Virus record (IMG/VR): IMGVR_UViG_3300017735_000035
Location: 1 to 36,597 of that record
Length of the DNA stretch: 36,597 bases
Reading direction: 5' to 3' (one strand)
From: a virus
Shown here: one piece after another, positions 7,329-15,510 of the stretch
Layout: the number at the start of each line of letters is the position of its first letter
Position numbering within the stretch: position 1 is the first letter of the stretch
Notes under the pieces: generated by a model
The model's input: only the letters and a program-made list of their open reading frames with translations
What the model was told of the DNA's origin: nothing
The model's database searches: none
Made by a program: the position numbers and the translations under genes

Positions 7329-8957
7329 ATGGCAGCTTCACAACCTTTTGGTTTCTCTTGCAAGGGTGGTTTAAATACCAACATAAGCAAGATAGAATTG
7401 CTTAGTCAGCCCGGAATTGCAACAAAGTTGCTTAATTTTGAGGTTGACCCCGATGGTGGCTATCGCCGTGTCAGCGGGTTTACAGCTTATGGAGCAGGCT
7501 CAGCAGCAAGGCCCAACGGAGCAAACTCTGTACTGGGCATCAAAACTTACGCAGACGGCGTTGTAGTATGTAGCGGAACAGACATTTTTTTTAGCAATGA
7601 CGGAGTCACTTGGCTTCAAATAAACCGTGCCGGTGTCCATAGTAGTGGCGACAACTACACAACTTTTACAGGCCGTTCAGCATTAGCTAGAACTAATCAA
7701 GGTCAATCTTCTATCGACATCTACGAAGGTAGTAAATCCGTATACGGTGAAATAGTAATCTGTGACGGAGCAAATAAGCCTTATTATTTTTACATGACAG
7801 GTACAGGCGCATTAAACACCCGTACTTTTTTTGCAGAAGAAATTACAGTATCAAACACAGAAGCTCCTATAGTCGGAACAGTACACAGTAATCACTTTGT
7901 AGTGGGCGGAACAGCAGAAAATCCCAACCAAGTATATTATAGCCATCTACACGAAATAAATAACTTTGTAGGTGCAGGAGCAGGTGAGATACGCTTAGCA
8001 GATAAAATTATAGGTCTTAAAAGTTTTCGTGGTGACTGCATTGTATTCTGTAAAAATAGTATTTATAAATTAATAAATATTGAAGCTAACGATGCAACCA
8101 CTGCAATTGTTCCAATCACAAAAAATGTAGGCTGCATAGATGGACAAAGCATTCAAGAAATTGGAGGCGACCTTGTATTTTTAAGTCCCGATGGTGTTAG
8201 AACACTTGCGGGTACTGCAAGAATTGGAGACGTTGAGCTAACATCTGTAAGCAGAAACATTCAAAGAATTTTGAGTAACATTGCAGACAACATAAATACT
8301 TATACTGTTTCAAGTGTTGTGTTGCGTTCTAAGTCTCAATATCGTTTGTACTATTCAAACCCTACTGAAGGTGGGGCATTTGCAAAAGGAATCATTGGAA
8401 CCTTTACGGGCCAAGGATTTGAATGGTCTGAAACAGAAGGAATTGAAGCACCTGCTGTAGATAGTGGTTTTTTGTACGGCGGTGTTGAGCAAATCATACA
8501 CGGAGATACAAAAGGTTATATTTATAATCACGATGTAGGTAATTCTTTTAGTTATCAAGGAACACTAGAAGATATTAAAGCTGAGTATGAAACTCCTTAC
8601 TTAGACTTTGGTGATATGGGTACACGAAAGACTTTGCAATATGCTAAAATATCTGTAACTCCTGATGCAGGAGCTGGTGGTTTTTCACAGCCTACACTAA
8701 GAGTTAAGTTTGATTTTGAAGACGCTAACATTCAACAGCCTTTACCTTATACTTTTCCAGAAATCAGAGGCGGTGCGTTCTTTGGTGATGCTGTGTTTGG
8801 AGACGCATATTTTGGTTCGGCAGAAAGCCCACTTATAAGACAACCTATTCAGGGGAGTTGCTATACGTCAAACTTTTCTATAAACAGTGACGACCAACTT
8901 CAACCCTACACAATTAACGGTTTATACATAAACTATGTTCCCGCAGGCAGGAGATAA
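7329..8957 (+). CDS. Tail tubular protein B-like nozzle / tail structural protein
   Basis: The 542-residue protein lies between the adaptor and the tail fibre, the place of the T7 gp12 nozzle. The start is conserved in type: FGFSCKGGLNTNISKIELLSQPG, then LNFEVDPDGGYRRVSGFTAYG, which resembles the opening of beta-propeller nozzle proteins. The body is predicted all-beta, with repeated blocks such as YVHSN/VVGGTAENPNQVYYSHLHEINNF-type strands (about 185-215) and many aromatic residues. It is shorter than T7 gp12 (794 aa). The nozzle would extend the DNA channel below the adaptor and anchor fibres. Function is inferred from order and N-terminal similarity; a different tail hub role is possible. 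Confidence 0.72.
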   Translation: MAASQPFGFSCKGGLNTNISKIELLSQPGIATKLLNFEVDPDGGYRRVSGFTAYGAGSAARPNGANSVLGIKTYADGVVVCSGTDIFFSNDGVTWLQINRAGVHSSGDNYTTFTGRSALARTNQGQSSIDIYEGSKSVYGEIVICDGANKPYYFYMTGTGALNTRTFFAEEITVSNTEAPIVGTVHSNHFVVGGTAENPNQVYYSHLHEINNFVGAGAGEIRLADKIIGLKSFRGDCIVFCKNSIYKLINIEANDATTAIVPITKNVGCIDGQSIQEIGGDLVFLSPDGVRTLAGTARIGDVELTSVSRNIQRILSNIADNINTYTVSSVVLRSKSQYRLYYSNPTEGGAFAKGIIGTFTGQGFEWSETEGIEAPAVDSGFLYGGVEQIIHGDTKGYIYNHDVGNSFSYQGTLEDIKAEYETPYLDFGDMGTRKTLQYAKISVTPDAGAGGFSQPTLRVKFDFEDANIQQPLPYTFPEIRGGAFFGDAVFGDAYFGSAESPLIRQPIQGSCYTSNFSINSDDQLQPYTINGLYINYVPAGRR

Positions 8958-8961
8958 TTAG

Positions 8962-11900
8962 ATGGCAGGCACAAGCTACACAAGACAAAGTACAATTACA
9001 GACGGTAATCTTATTACTGCTTCTCTTTTTAATAATGAGTATAATCAGCTTTTAAATGCTTTTGTATACTCTTCAACGGGAACTACGGGCCACACACACG
9101 ACGGTAGTGCAGGACAGGGCGGCGCAATTGCTAAAATCGGCGACCAAGATTTTAAAAACAAAATAGAAATCAGCGCGACTGATAATCGTATTGAATGCTA
9201 TATAGAAGTTGGCGGTTCGCCTGTTGAACAGCTTCGTATTCAAGACGGAGCTATTGTACCTGTAACTGATAGTGATATAGACCTTGGAACAACTTCTTTA
9301 AGATTTAAAGATGCTTTTGTAGATAGCTTGACTGTAACTGGTGTTGTTACTGCTACAGGATTCACAATAGGCTCAGCAGTTATTACTGAAGCAGAACTAG
9401 AAATCCTAGATGGCAAAACATTCTTGGACGAAGATGACTTGGTTTCTGATAGTGCTACAGGCATTCCATCACAACAGTCTGTAAAAGCTTACGTAGACGC
9501 ACAGGTTACTGCACAAGACCTAGACCTAACTGACGGCACAACAAGCATCTCAATTGATTTAGATTCAGAAGCTTTGAGTGTGTTGGGCGGTACTGGTGTT
9601 ACTTCTACTGCAAGTGGCAATGGCGTAACGCTCGCAATTGATAGCACTGTTGCAACGCTTACAGGCTCTCAGACGCTAACCAACAAAACTCTTACTGCTC
9701 CTGATGTAAATACGCCTGACATTGATGGCGGTACTATTGACGGTACTATTATTGGTGGCACAACAGCCGCAGCAGGTTCATTTACTACTGTAGATGCTAC
9801 AGGAAACATTACAGTAGGAGGCACAGTAGATGGCCGTGACGTTGCTGCTGATGGCACTAAGCTTGATGGTATTGAGGCTTCAGCAGATGTAACAGACACT
9901 ACAAACGTAACAGCCGCTGGCGCACTAATGGATTCTGAAGTAACTAACCTTGCACAGGTTAAGGCTTTTGATTCTTCAGATTATGCTACAGCCGCACAAG
10001 GTACTACAGCAGATGCTGCGTTGCCTAAAGCTGGTGGTGCTATGACTGGAGCTATTACAACTAACAGCACCTTTGATGGGCGTGATGTTGCTACAGATGG
10101 CACAAAGCTAGACGGCATTGAAGCCTCCGCAGACGTAACAGACACAGCTAACGTGACAGCCGCTGGTGCCTTGATGGACAGCGAGCTAACGTCTATCGCA
10201 TCGGTTAAAGCTCTCAACCAAGGTGTTGCCACTACTGACAGCCCTACGTTTGCAGGGATTACATTAGCCACAGCAGACATCAACTCAGGCACTATCGACG
10301 GCACGACTATCGGCGCATCGTCTGAATCAACAGGCGCGTTTACTACGCTGACTGCTACTGGTGCATTCACAAGTGTTGGTATTGATGACAATGCAACAAG
10401 CACTGCAATCACTATTGATTCTTCAGAGAACGTGGGTATTGGTACTAGCTCGCCTAGCTACCCCTTCCATCTAAGTAGTAGTGGCGACACAGTAGCAGCT
10501 GTTACCGCAGGCGCATCTTCAATAGCGGCACTTAATCTAGGCAACTCAACTAATCTAGCCGACGGCGGCATACGTTATGACAACTCTGCGAATGCTCTGA
10601 TACTCAGGGCTTCTAACGCAGAACGCATGAGAATAGACGCATCAGGGAATGTGGGTATTGGTAACACTGTTGCATCAAGCATGAACGCAGGGGCTAATCA
10701 ATTAGTTGTGGGTAGTGGCTCTACTGGACAGGGTATAACGCTTTACTCTAGCACCTCTACAGCAGGCTCTATTCACTTTGCAGATGGAACTTCGGGCAGT
10801 GAGGCTTATCGTGGTCAGCTAGTGTATAACCACAATGGCGACTACATGGCTATGTATACGGCTGCAACAGAACGCTTCCGCATAGCAGCAGACGGCTCTC
10901 TATCCACCCCAACCGCAGGAACCTCAAACGTCCGCTTTGGTGTCAACGCAGGTAACAGCATTGTTAGCGGTGGTAATTATAATACTGTCGTAGGCGATGA
11001 AGCAGGTACTGCGATTACTACTGGTGATTACAATGTTGCTCTTGGCTATAACGCAGGTCAAGCAGTAACCACAGGCCAGTTCAACACTCTAATTGGTAGT
11101 GTTGCTGGCGATGCTTTGACCACAGGGTCAGAAAACGTCGCTGTTGGCGTAAGTGCTTTGACCACAGATACTCTAGGCAAAAAGGCAGTTGCGGTAGGTA
11201 ATGGCGCACTGGGAGTGCAAAACTTTACTTCGGCTACAGATAGTTACAACGTAGGGGTTGGTTATCTTGCAGGAGCCGCAGTAACCACAGGCACCCAGAA
11301 TACCATTATTGGTGGTCTAGCAGCGGATTCACTTACTACAGGAATCCATAACGTAGCGTTAGGTTATGCCGCGCTAACAACGGACACAAAAGGAAGTGCT
11401 TCTGTTGCGATAGGTAATGAGGCTCTTAGCACTCAGAACTTTACTTCTGCTACGGATACTTACAATACAGCAGTAGGAGACCAAGCAGGTAAATCAGTAA
11501 CCACAGGCACACAAAACACACTCATTGGTGGTCTTGCGGGTGATGCGATTACTACTGGCGAAAGAAACACCGCTATAGGTACTGACGCACTAGGTCATAA
11601 TACAACTGCATCTGCTAACTCCGCAGTGGGTTACAAGGCATTGTTTGAAAACACGACAGGCGCTAGTAATACTGCATTGGGTCAAGACGCTTTACGGTTT
11701 AACACAACCGCAAGCAACAACACCGCAGTTGGTTTGTCGGCTTTAAAAGCAAACACCACAGGTGCTTACAACACAGCGACTGGTTTTAATGCTTTAGTAG
11801 ATAACACTACAGGTGCTAGTAATACTGCTTCAGGGGCGCAGTCTCTCACAGCAAACACCACTGGCTCTAATAACACAGCATTTGGTAGAAGCGCCTTACT

Positions 11901-13431
11901 GTTAAACACCACAGGCACAGCCAATGCGGCTATGGGCGGAACTACGCTGACCACTAACACCACAGGGTCGTACAACTCTGGTTTTGGGCGTGATTCTTTA
12001 GGTTTAAATACCACAGGAAGTAACAACACTGCCGTAGGTGAGAGTGCTTTATATGCTAATACGACTGCATCTAACAACACGGCAGTGGGTAAAAGTGCTT
12101 TAGTCGCAAACACCACAGGCTCAGAAAATACAGCAGTAGGTCAGAGGGCTTTGGAGGACAACACTACAGCGAGTGATAACACTGCATTGGGTTGGGGTTC
12201 GCTAACACAAAACACCACAGGGACTCGTAATACTGCACTAGGGCGTAGTTCTTTAGCAAACAACACCACATCAAGCAACAACACAGCAGTCGGTTATTTT
12301 GCTTTATTAGACACCACAGGCAGTGAGAACACTGCACTTGGTAGAGATGCTGGGTACGGAATCACTTCTGGTGCATCTAACGTAGCCATTGGATATAAGT
12401 CTCTAGCCACCTCAAACTCAGCAAGCAAAAACGTAGCCATCGGTGACTCTGCGCTGAGGGCGTTTAGCGGAAGCGGAGATGGAAACAACACCGCTGTCGG
12501 ACATAATGCTTTGACCGCAACCACCACAGGCGCAAACAATGTGGCGATAGGTAAAGACGCATTAGATAGTAATACTACAGGAGGTACAAATGTAGCCATT
12601 GGACTAGATTGTTTACAAGCAAACACGACTGCATCAGATAATGTAGGAGTTGGACACAGCGCATTAGAAGCAAACACCACAGGCGCTTCTAATACAGCAG
12701 TTGGTAAAAATTCTTTAGGCGCAAACACCACAGGCGCTGATAACGTCGCAGTAGGAGCATCTGCGCTAACTGCTGCTACTAACTCAAATAATACAGCCTT
12801 GGGCAGGTATGCTGGTAGTGATATAACGTCGGGCTACTCTAATACCTGTGTTGGATATGATGCAGGTGCTTCAGCAGACCCTGTAACAACAGGCATAGGT
12901 AATACGCAGTTAGGTGCTTTTACAAGGGTTAGTTCAGGTTCAGAAAGCTATGCGAATACTATTGGCTATAACGTAAAAGGCTACGGTAACTATACAACTC
13001 TTGGTAAAAGTGGAGATGACATCAGGACACAACACGGTAGTACGTCTTGGTCTACTGTATCTGATGAACGCTACAAGAAAGACATTGTAGATTCTGAAGC
13101 AGGTCTATCATTTATCAATACGTTACAGCCTCGTATTTTTAATTATAGAGCTAAAGGTGAGTTGCCTGAAGCATTTGATGCCTATGAAGAAGGCTCAACC
13201 GAAGTCTTTAAAAGCTCGCAAACTCAGCACGGCTTTATAGCCCAAGAAGTTAAAGCAGCTATTGATGCTGACGACAGCATTAAAGATGGCTTTAAACTTT
13301 GGGACGATAGAGAAGATGGCTCTCAGGAAGTAGCTGAAGCGGCACTAATCCCTGTGCTTGTAAAAGCAATTCAAGAACTCTCAACTCAATTAGACGCAGC
13401 ATTAGCTCGCATTGAAACCTTAGAAGGATAA
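8962..13431 (+). CDS. Tail fibre with ~38 short beta repeats and C-terminal S74 chaperone peptidase
   Basis: The 1489-residue protein is the likely receptor-binding fibre. The N-terminus (about 1-60, with GHTHDGSAGQGG) resembles virion-attachment ends of marine phage fibres. Residues about 190-480 carry LTNKTLTAPDVNTPDIDGG-type and duplicated DGTKLDGIEASADVTDT...AAGALMDSE modules (9832 and 10078, 82 residues apart). NVGIGTSSP follows. About 38 repeats of 17 residues (consensus NTAVGxxALxxNTTGxx) run from 674 to 1331. The C-terminus is an intramolecular chaperone: SDERYKKD places the catalytic Ser at 1367 and Lys at 1372, and HGFIAQEV follows near 1424. In this family the domain drives trimerisation and then cuts itself off before the Ser. 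A final coiled coil ends the chain. Confidence 0.93.
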   Translation: MAGTSYTRQSTITDGNLITASLFNNEYNQLLNAFVYSSTGTTGHTHDGSAGQGGAIAKIGDQDFKNKIEISATDNRIECYIEVGGSPVEQLRIQDGAIVPVTDSDIDLGTTSLRFKDAFVDSLTVTGVVTATGFTIGSAVITEAELEILDGKTFLDEDDLVSDSATGIPSQQSVKAYVDAQVTAQDLDLTDGTTSISIDLDSEALSVLGGTGVTSTASGNGVTLAIDSTVATLTGSQTLTNKTLTAPDVNTPDIDGGTIDGTIIGGTTAAAGSFTTVDATGNITVGGTVDGRDVAADGTKLDGIEASADVTDTTNVTAAGALMDSEVTNLAQVKAFDSSDYATAAQGTTADAALPKAGGAMTGAITTNSTFDGRDVATDGTKLDGIEASADVTDTANVTAAGALMDSELTSIASVKALNQGVATTDSPTFAGITLATADINSGTIDGTTIGASSESTGAFTTLTATGAFTSVGIDDNATSTAITIDSSENVGIGTSSPSYPFHLSSSGDTVAAVTAGASSIAALNLGNSTNLADGGIRYDNSANALILRASNAERMRIDASGNVGIGNTVASSMNAGANQLVVGSGSTGQGITLYSSTSTAGSIHFADGTSGSEAYRGQLVYNHNGDYMAMYTAATERFRIAADGSLSTPTAGTSNVRFGVNAGNSIVSGGNYNTVVGDEAGTAITTGDYNVALGYNAGQAVTTGQFNTLIGSVAGDALTTGSENVAVGVSALTTDTLGKKAVAVGNGALGVQNFTSATDSYNVGVGYLAGAAVTTGTQNTIIGGLAADSLTTGIHNVALGYAALTTDTKGSASVAIGNEALSTQNFTSATDTYNTAVGDQAGKSVTTGTQNTLIGGLAGDAITTGERNTAIGTDALGHNTTASANSAVGYKALFENTTGASNTALGQDALRFNTTASNNTAVGLSALKANTTGAYNTATGFNALVDNTTGASNTASGAQSLTANTTGSNNTAFGRSALLLNTTGTANAAMGGTTLTTNTTGSYNSGFGRDSLGLNTTGSNNTAVGESALYANTTASNNTAVGKSALVANTTGSENTAVGQRALEDNTTASDNTALGWGSLTQNTTGTRNTALGRSSLANNTTSSNNTAVGYFALLDTTGSENTALGRDAGYGITSGASNVAIGYKSLATSNSASKNVAIGDSALRAFSGSGDGNNTAVGHNALTATTTGANNVAIGKDALDSNTTGGTNVAIGLDCLQANTTASDNVGVGHSALEANTTGASNTAVGKNSLGANTTGADNVAVGASALTAATNSNNTALGRYAGSDITSGYSNTCVGYDAGASADPVTTGIGNTQLGAFTRVSSGSESYANTIGYNVKGYGNYTTLGKSGDDIRTQHGSTSWSTVSDERYKKDIVDSEAGLSFINTLQPRIFNYRAKGELPEAFDAYEEGSTEVFKSSQTQHGFIAQEVKAAIDADDSIKDGFKLWDDREDGSQEVAEAALIPVLVKAIQELSTQLDAALARIETLEG
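10981..12954 (+). repeat. Array of ~38 tandem 51-base (17-residue) repeats in the tail fibre
   Basis: Reading the protein gives units starting NTAVG, NVAIG, NTALG or similar at a 17-residue step. A few units are 16-21 residues long. Two kinds alternate: one with AGxAxTTG, mostly at the left, and one with ALxxNTTG that fills the middle. A larger duplication of 72 residues (216 bases) is visible at 11134-11349 and 11350-11565, each with one 21-residue FTSATD unit. The spacing fits stacked beta-roll or beta-helix coils, as in YadA-like heads. Confidence 0.9.
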
Positions 13432-13435
13432 TACA

Positions 13436-13678
13436 ATGGAACCACGCACCGAAGAACAACTAGCACAAGATTACTCAGCAATGGGTGACAGTGTAACTCT
13501 AATCACAGCAATCATCGCAGGTGACGCTATGGCAGAAGATAGTGCCGAAGACCGTCAAGACTGCATAGACCGCAACGTACAGCACCTAGAGCTTATGGTA
13601 GCTAAAGAGGACTGGAACAGCGAAGACATGGCCGCAGTTAATGCAGCTATCAGCGCAGGTAACGGGTACAGCGCGTAA
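13436..13678 (+). CDS. Small acidic conserved phage protein after the tail fibre
   Basis: This 80-residue acidic protein starts five bases after the fibre stop and shares its last base with the next ATG (TAATG). I recognise the type, with a SVTLITAIIAGDAM core and an EDRQDCIDRNVQHLELMVAKEDW motif, from positions next to fibres in marine phages, where it has no assigned function. It looks helical and soluble, with no signal or membrane segment. The tight spacing suggests a partner or assembly helper for the fibre, which is inference only. Confidence 0.72.
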   Translation: MEPRTEEQLAQDYSAMGDSVTLITAIIAGDAMAEDSAEDRQDCIDRNVQHLELMVAKEDWNSEDMAAVNAAISAGNGYSA

Positions 13679-14136
13679 TGATTGCAGAAATCTCAGCAGT
13701 TGTAGGCGTATTAAAGGCTCTTAATGACGGCATAAAAACCGTCAAAGAGTCTGGCGACCATTTGTCGGGATTGACAGGATTATTTACCAGCCTCACGGAC
13801 AGCAAGGTAGCTGTCGAAAGTATTGAGGAAGCCACGAAAGCAGGCGACCACGTACTAACACAAGAAGAGGCTCTGGAGCTTGCATGGGCTAAAAACGCCA
13901 TACGAGAACAAGAAAAAGAGTTAAAGAAAATAACGCCTAAGCAAGTTTGGCGTGACATGCTGATGATACAGAATAAATCTATTTTAGACCATAAGCATAA
14001 GTTAGAAAAAGCTAGACTTGCTAAACTAAAAAAACAGCGTGAGTTAGGAGATGCAATCAAAAACGTACTAGCTACTATAGTAGTTCTTGGTTTATTTGCT
14101 GGCATATACTGGTTATTTAACACAGGAATACTTTAA
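13678..14136 (+). CDS. C-tail-anchored membrane protein, lysis or envelope candidate
   Basis: The 152-residue protein begins MIAEISAVVGVLKALNDGIK, has a charged helical middle with Lys/Glu-rich coiled-coil character (about 60-120), and ends in a single membrane helix (about 127-147, NVLATIVVLGLFAGIYWLF) with only three residues after it. The layout, soluble helical domain plus C-terminal anchor, is seen in marine phage proteins beside holin-type genes. Its start overlaps the previous stop, and its stop overlaps the next start, both TAATG, so four genes here form one translation chain. It might act in lysis or in membrane-bound assembly; I cannot decide from sequence. Confidence 0.72.
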   Translation: MIAEISAVVGVLKALNDGIKTVKESGDHLSGLTGLFTSLTDSKVAVESIEEATKAGDHVLTQEEALELAWAKNAIREQEKELKKITPKQVWRDMLMIQNKSILDHKHKLEKARLAKLKKQRELGDAIKNVLATIVVLGLFAGIYWLFNTGIL

Positions 14137-14297
14137 TGGAATACTTAATTGATATTTATTTACTGGCTACTTCAATAGTTACTATTGCTAGTATTGTATG
14201 CAACTACACTGAAACTCCGAAAGATGATGAGTTTGTTGCTAAGGCTTATAAAGTCTTAGAGCAATTTGCATTTCTAAACAATAAAGCTAAGCAATAG
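14136..14297 (+). CDS. 53-aa single-span membrane protein of the phage TPKDD type
   Basis: The gene starts within the preceding stop (TAATG) and encodes 53 residues. A membrane helix covers about residues 5-22 (IDIYLLATSIVTIASIVC), followed by TETPKDDEFVAKAYKVLEQFA and a Lys-rich end. I recall small proteins with this 'helix + TPKDx + KAYK' pattern from many phage lysis regions, where they remain hypothetical. Size and single span fit a small holin or antiholin partner for the next gene. The evidence for a real gene is the conserved pattern, the overlap with its neighbour and the AGGGG site that follows for the next gene. Confidence 0.7.
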   Translation: MEYLIDIYLLATSIVTIASIVCNYTETPKDDEFVAKAYKVLEQFAFLNNKAKQ

Positions 14298-14307
14298 GGG
14301 CAATCTA

Positions 14308-14481
14308 ATGGCTGTAGAAGAATCAGTAAAAGAAACAGTAGATGTAGTAGCCGCCTCAACTGGCATACTTTCTTTAGTTGCTTGGCTTCCTCCTACAGCC
14401 TCGTTGTTCACTATTATATGGTTAGGTATAAGGATATACGAATCAGATACCGTAAAGAGGCTTTTAAACAGGGAAGATTAA
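14308..14481 (+). CDS. 57-aa putative small holin
   Basis: An AGGGG site precedes the ATG. The 57-residue product has an amphipathic N-terminus (MAVEESVKETVDVVA), a hydrophobic stretch interrupted by Pro-Pro (about 20-43, LSLVAWLPPTASLFTIIWLG) and a charged IRIYESDTVKRLL tail. I recognise the LPPxAxLxTIIWxxIRIYExxTV pattern as that of small conserved membrane proteins in marine podoviruses, often annotated as holins. A holin would open the inner membrane at the end of infection. No endolysin lies beside it; the peptidase gene is about 15 kb downstream next to a second holin candidate. Confidence 0.68.
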   Translation: MAVEESVKETVDVVAASTGILSLVAWLPPTASLFTIIWLGIRIYESDTVKRLLNRED

Positions 14482-15495
14482 ATGCAGTTCTATATTTTAA
14501 CATCTATTAATTATGATGCTCTTGTTAGGCATTTTGATTCTAGATATAGTAACATAGAAAAAAAAGATGCTGTAGTAGTCATAAACACATTAAATGAGAA
14601 GTATAGTGTTCAGGCCAAAAACTTTTGTAAAGAAAATAACATTGAGTATTACATTACAGAAAGCAACGGAACTCCTGCAAAAGGCAAGAACTCTGTATTA
14701 GATATTTTTTTAGAATCTAATAATGATTATTGTGTTATGATAGATGGAGATGATTTTTTAACTCCGCACGGGGTTTGGATGTACAAAAATTTAGAGACGA
14801 TGGATAATCCTCCAGATGCGGTATGTCTAATAAATCAAAAGTCTTATAGGTATGTAAAAAATACTTTATACTCTTTGCAGCCCTTTACAGTAGACTATAG
14901 TGATTTGTTAAGCTCTGATTATTATACAATGTTTAAAGACAAATATGGGCTAAGCGAAGAAAAATCAAAATACTTTGAAAGCTTGCACTACAAGTTTTAT
15001 GCACAACACAAAAAGTATTCACAAGATAACGAAGTACATTGCCGTGTTACGTGGCTTAGTAAGAAAGCGGCAAAGTTTAGATTTAATGAAGATATAGTTG
15101 TAGGCGAAGACACTCTTCAAATGTTTGAGTTAAAAAATCAAGCAGTATTAGGAAACTTAAATTTTTATACTACAGATGAAACTCCTGCAACCTATGTATA
15201 TGACGAAAGAAATGCAGGTACAGTAATGGCAGTATCTAAGTTTGGTTATGATTATGAGTGGATGGATGCATACTTAAACGAGCTTAAAAAAATGGAAGAC
15301 GAAAATAAACTACATGAAAATGTAAAGCTTCCTGAATTAGAAATGGATTATCCTGTAGTATATAATAAAAGTGATTATAAACTTACAGATAAGTATATTC
15401 ACAAATATAATGAAACTGATGTAGAGCTTCCACGAAATGCTACAGAAAAGTCAATACGCAAAAGCTATTTATATTTTAAAAAATATGCTGCGTAG
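14482..15495 (+). CDS. GT-A type glycosyltransferase
   Basis: The 337-residue protein starts directly after the preceding stop. Its N-terminal half follows the nucleotide-diphospho-sugar transferase (family 2-like) plan: MQFYILTSINYDALVRHF, a GTPAKGKNSVLDIF segment, then VMIDGDDFLTPHG with the metal-binding DxD-type motif at residues 88-91. A later GEDTLQMFELKN (about 210-220) matches the conserved acidic ED motif near the acceptor site. It has no signal or membrane segment, so it acts in the cytoplasm. Base composition is more AT-rich than its neighbours, which hints at separate acquisition. The acceptor could be a virion protein, phage DNA or a host surface precursor; sequence does not tell. 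Confidence 0.78.
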   Translation: MQFYILTSINYDALVRHFDSRYSNIEKKDAVVVINTLNEKYSVQAKNFCKENNIEYYITESNGTPAKGKNSVLDIFLESNNDYCVMIDGDDFLTPHGVWMYKNLETMDNPPDAVCLINQKSYRYVKNTLYSLQPFTVDYSDLLSSDYYTMFKDKYGLSEEKSKYFESLHYKFYAQHKKYSQDNEVHCRVTWLSKKAAKFRFNEDIVVGEDTLQMFELKNQAVLGNLNFYTTDETPATYVYDERNAGTVMAVSKFGYDYEWMDAYLNELKKMEDENKLHENVKLPELEMDYPVVYNKSDYKLTDKYIHKYNETDVELPRNATEKSIRKSYLYFKKYAA

Positions 15496-15510
15496 TATAA
15501 GGAAACTTTA

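Noticed and set aside
9240-12731. Several long antisense frames across the tail fibre (for example 9981-10412 and 12294-12731)
   Set aside because: They mirror the repetitive Thr/Ala/Asn-rich fibre codons, give Val/Ala/Pro-rich nonsense, and have no ribosome sites or recognisable motifs.
10981-12954. CRISPR-like array of short repeats
   Set aside because: The repeats are coding, diverged, contiguous at a 51-base step and lack separate unique spacers; they encode a fibre shaft.
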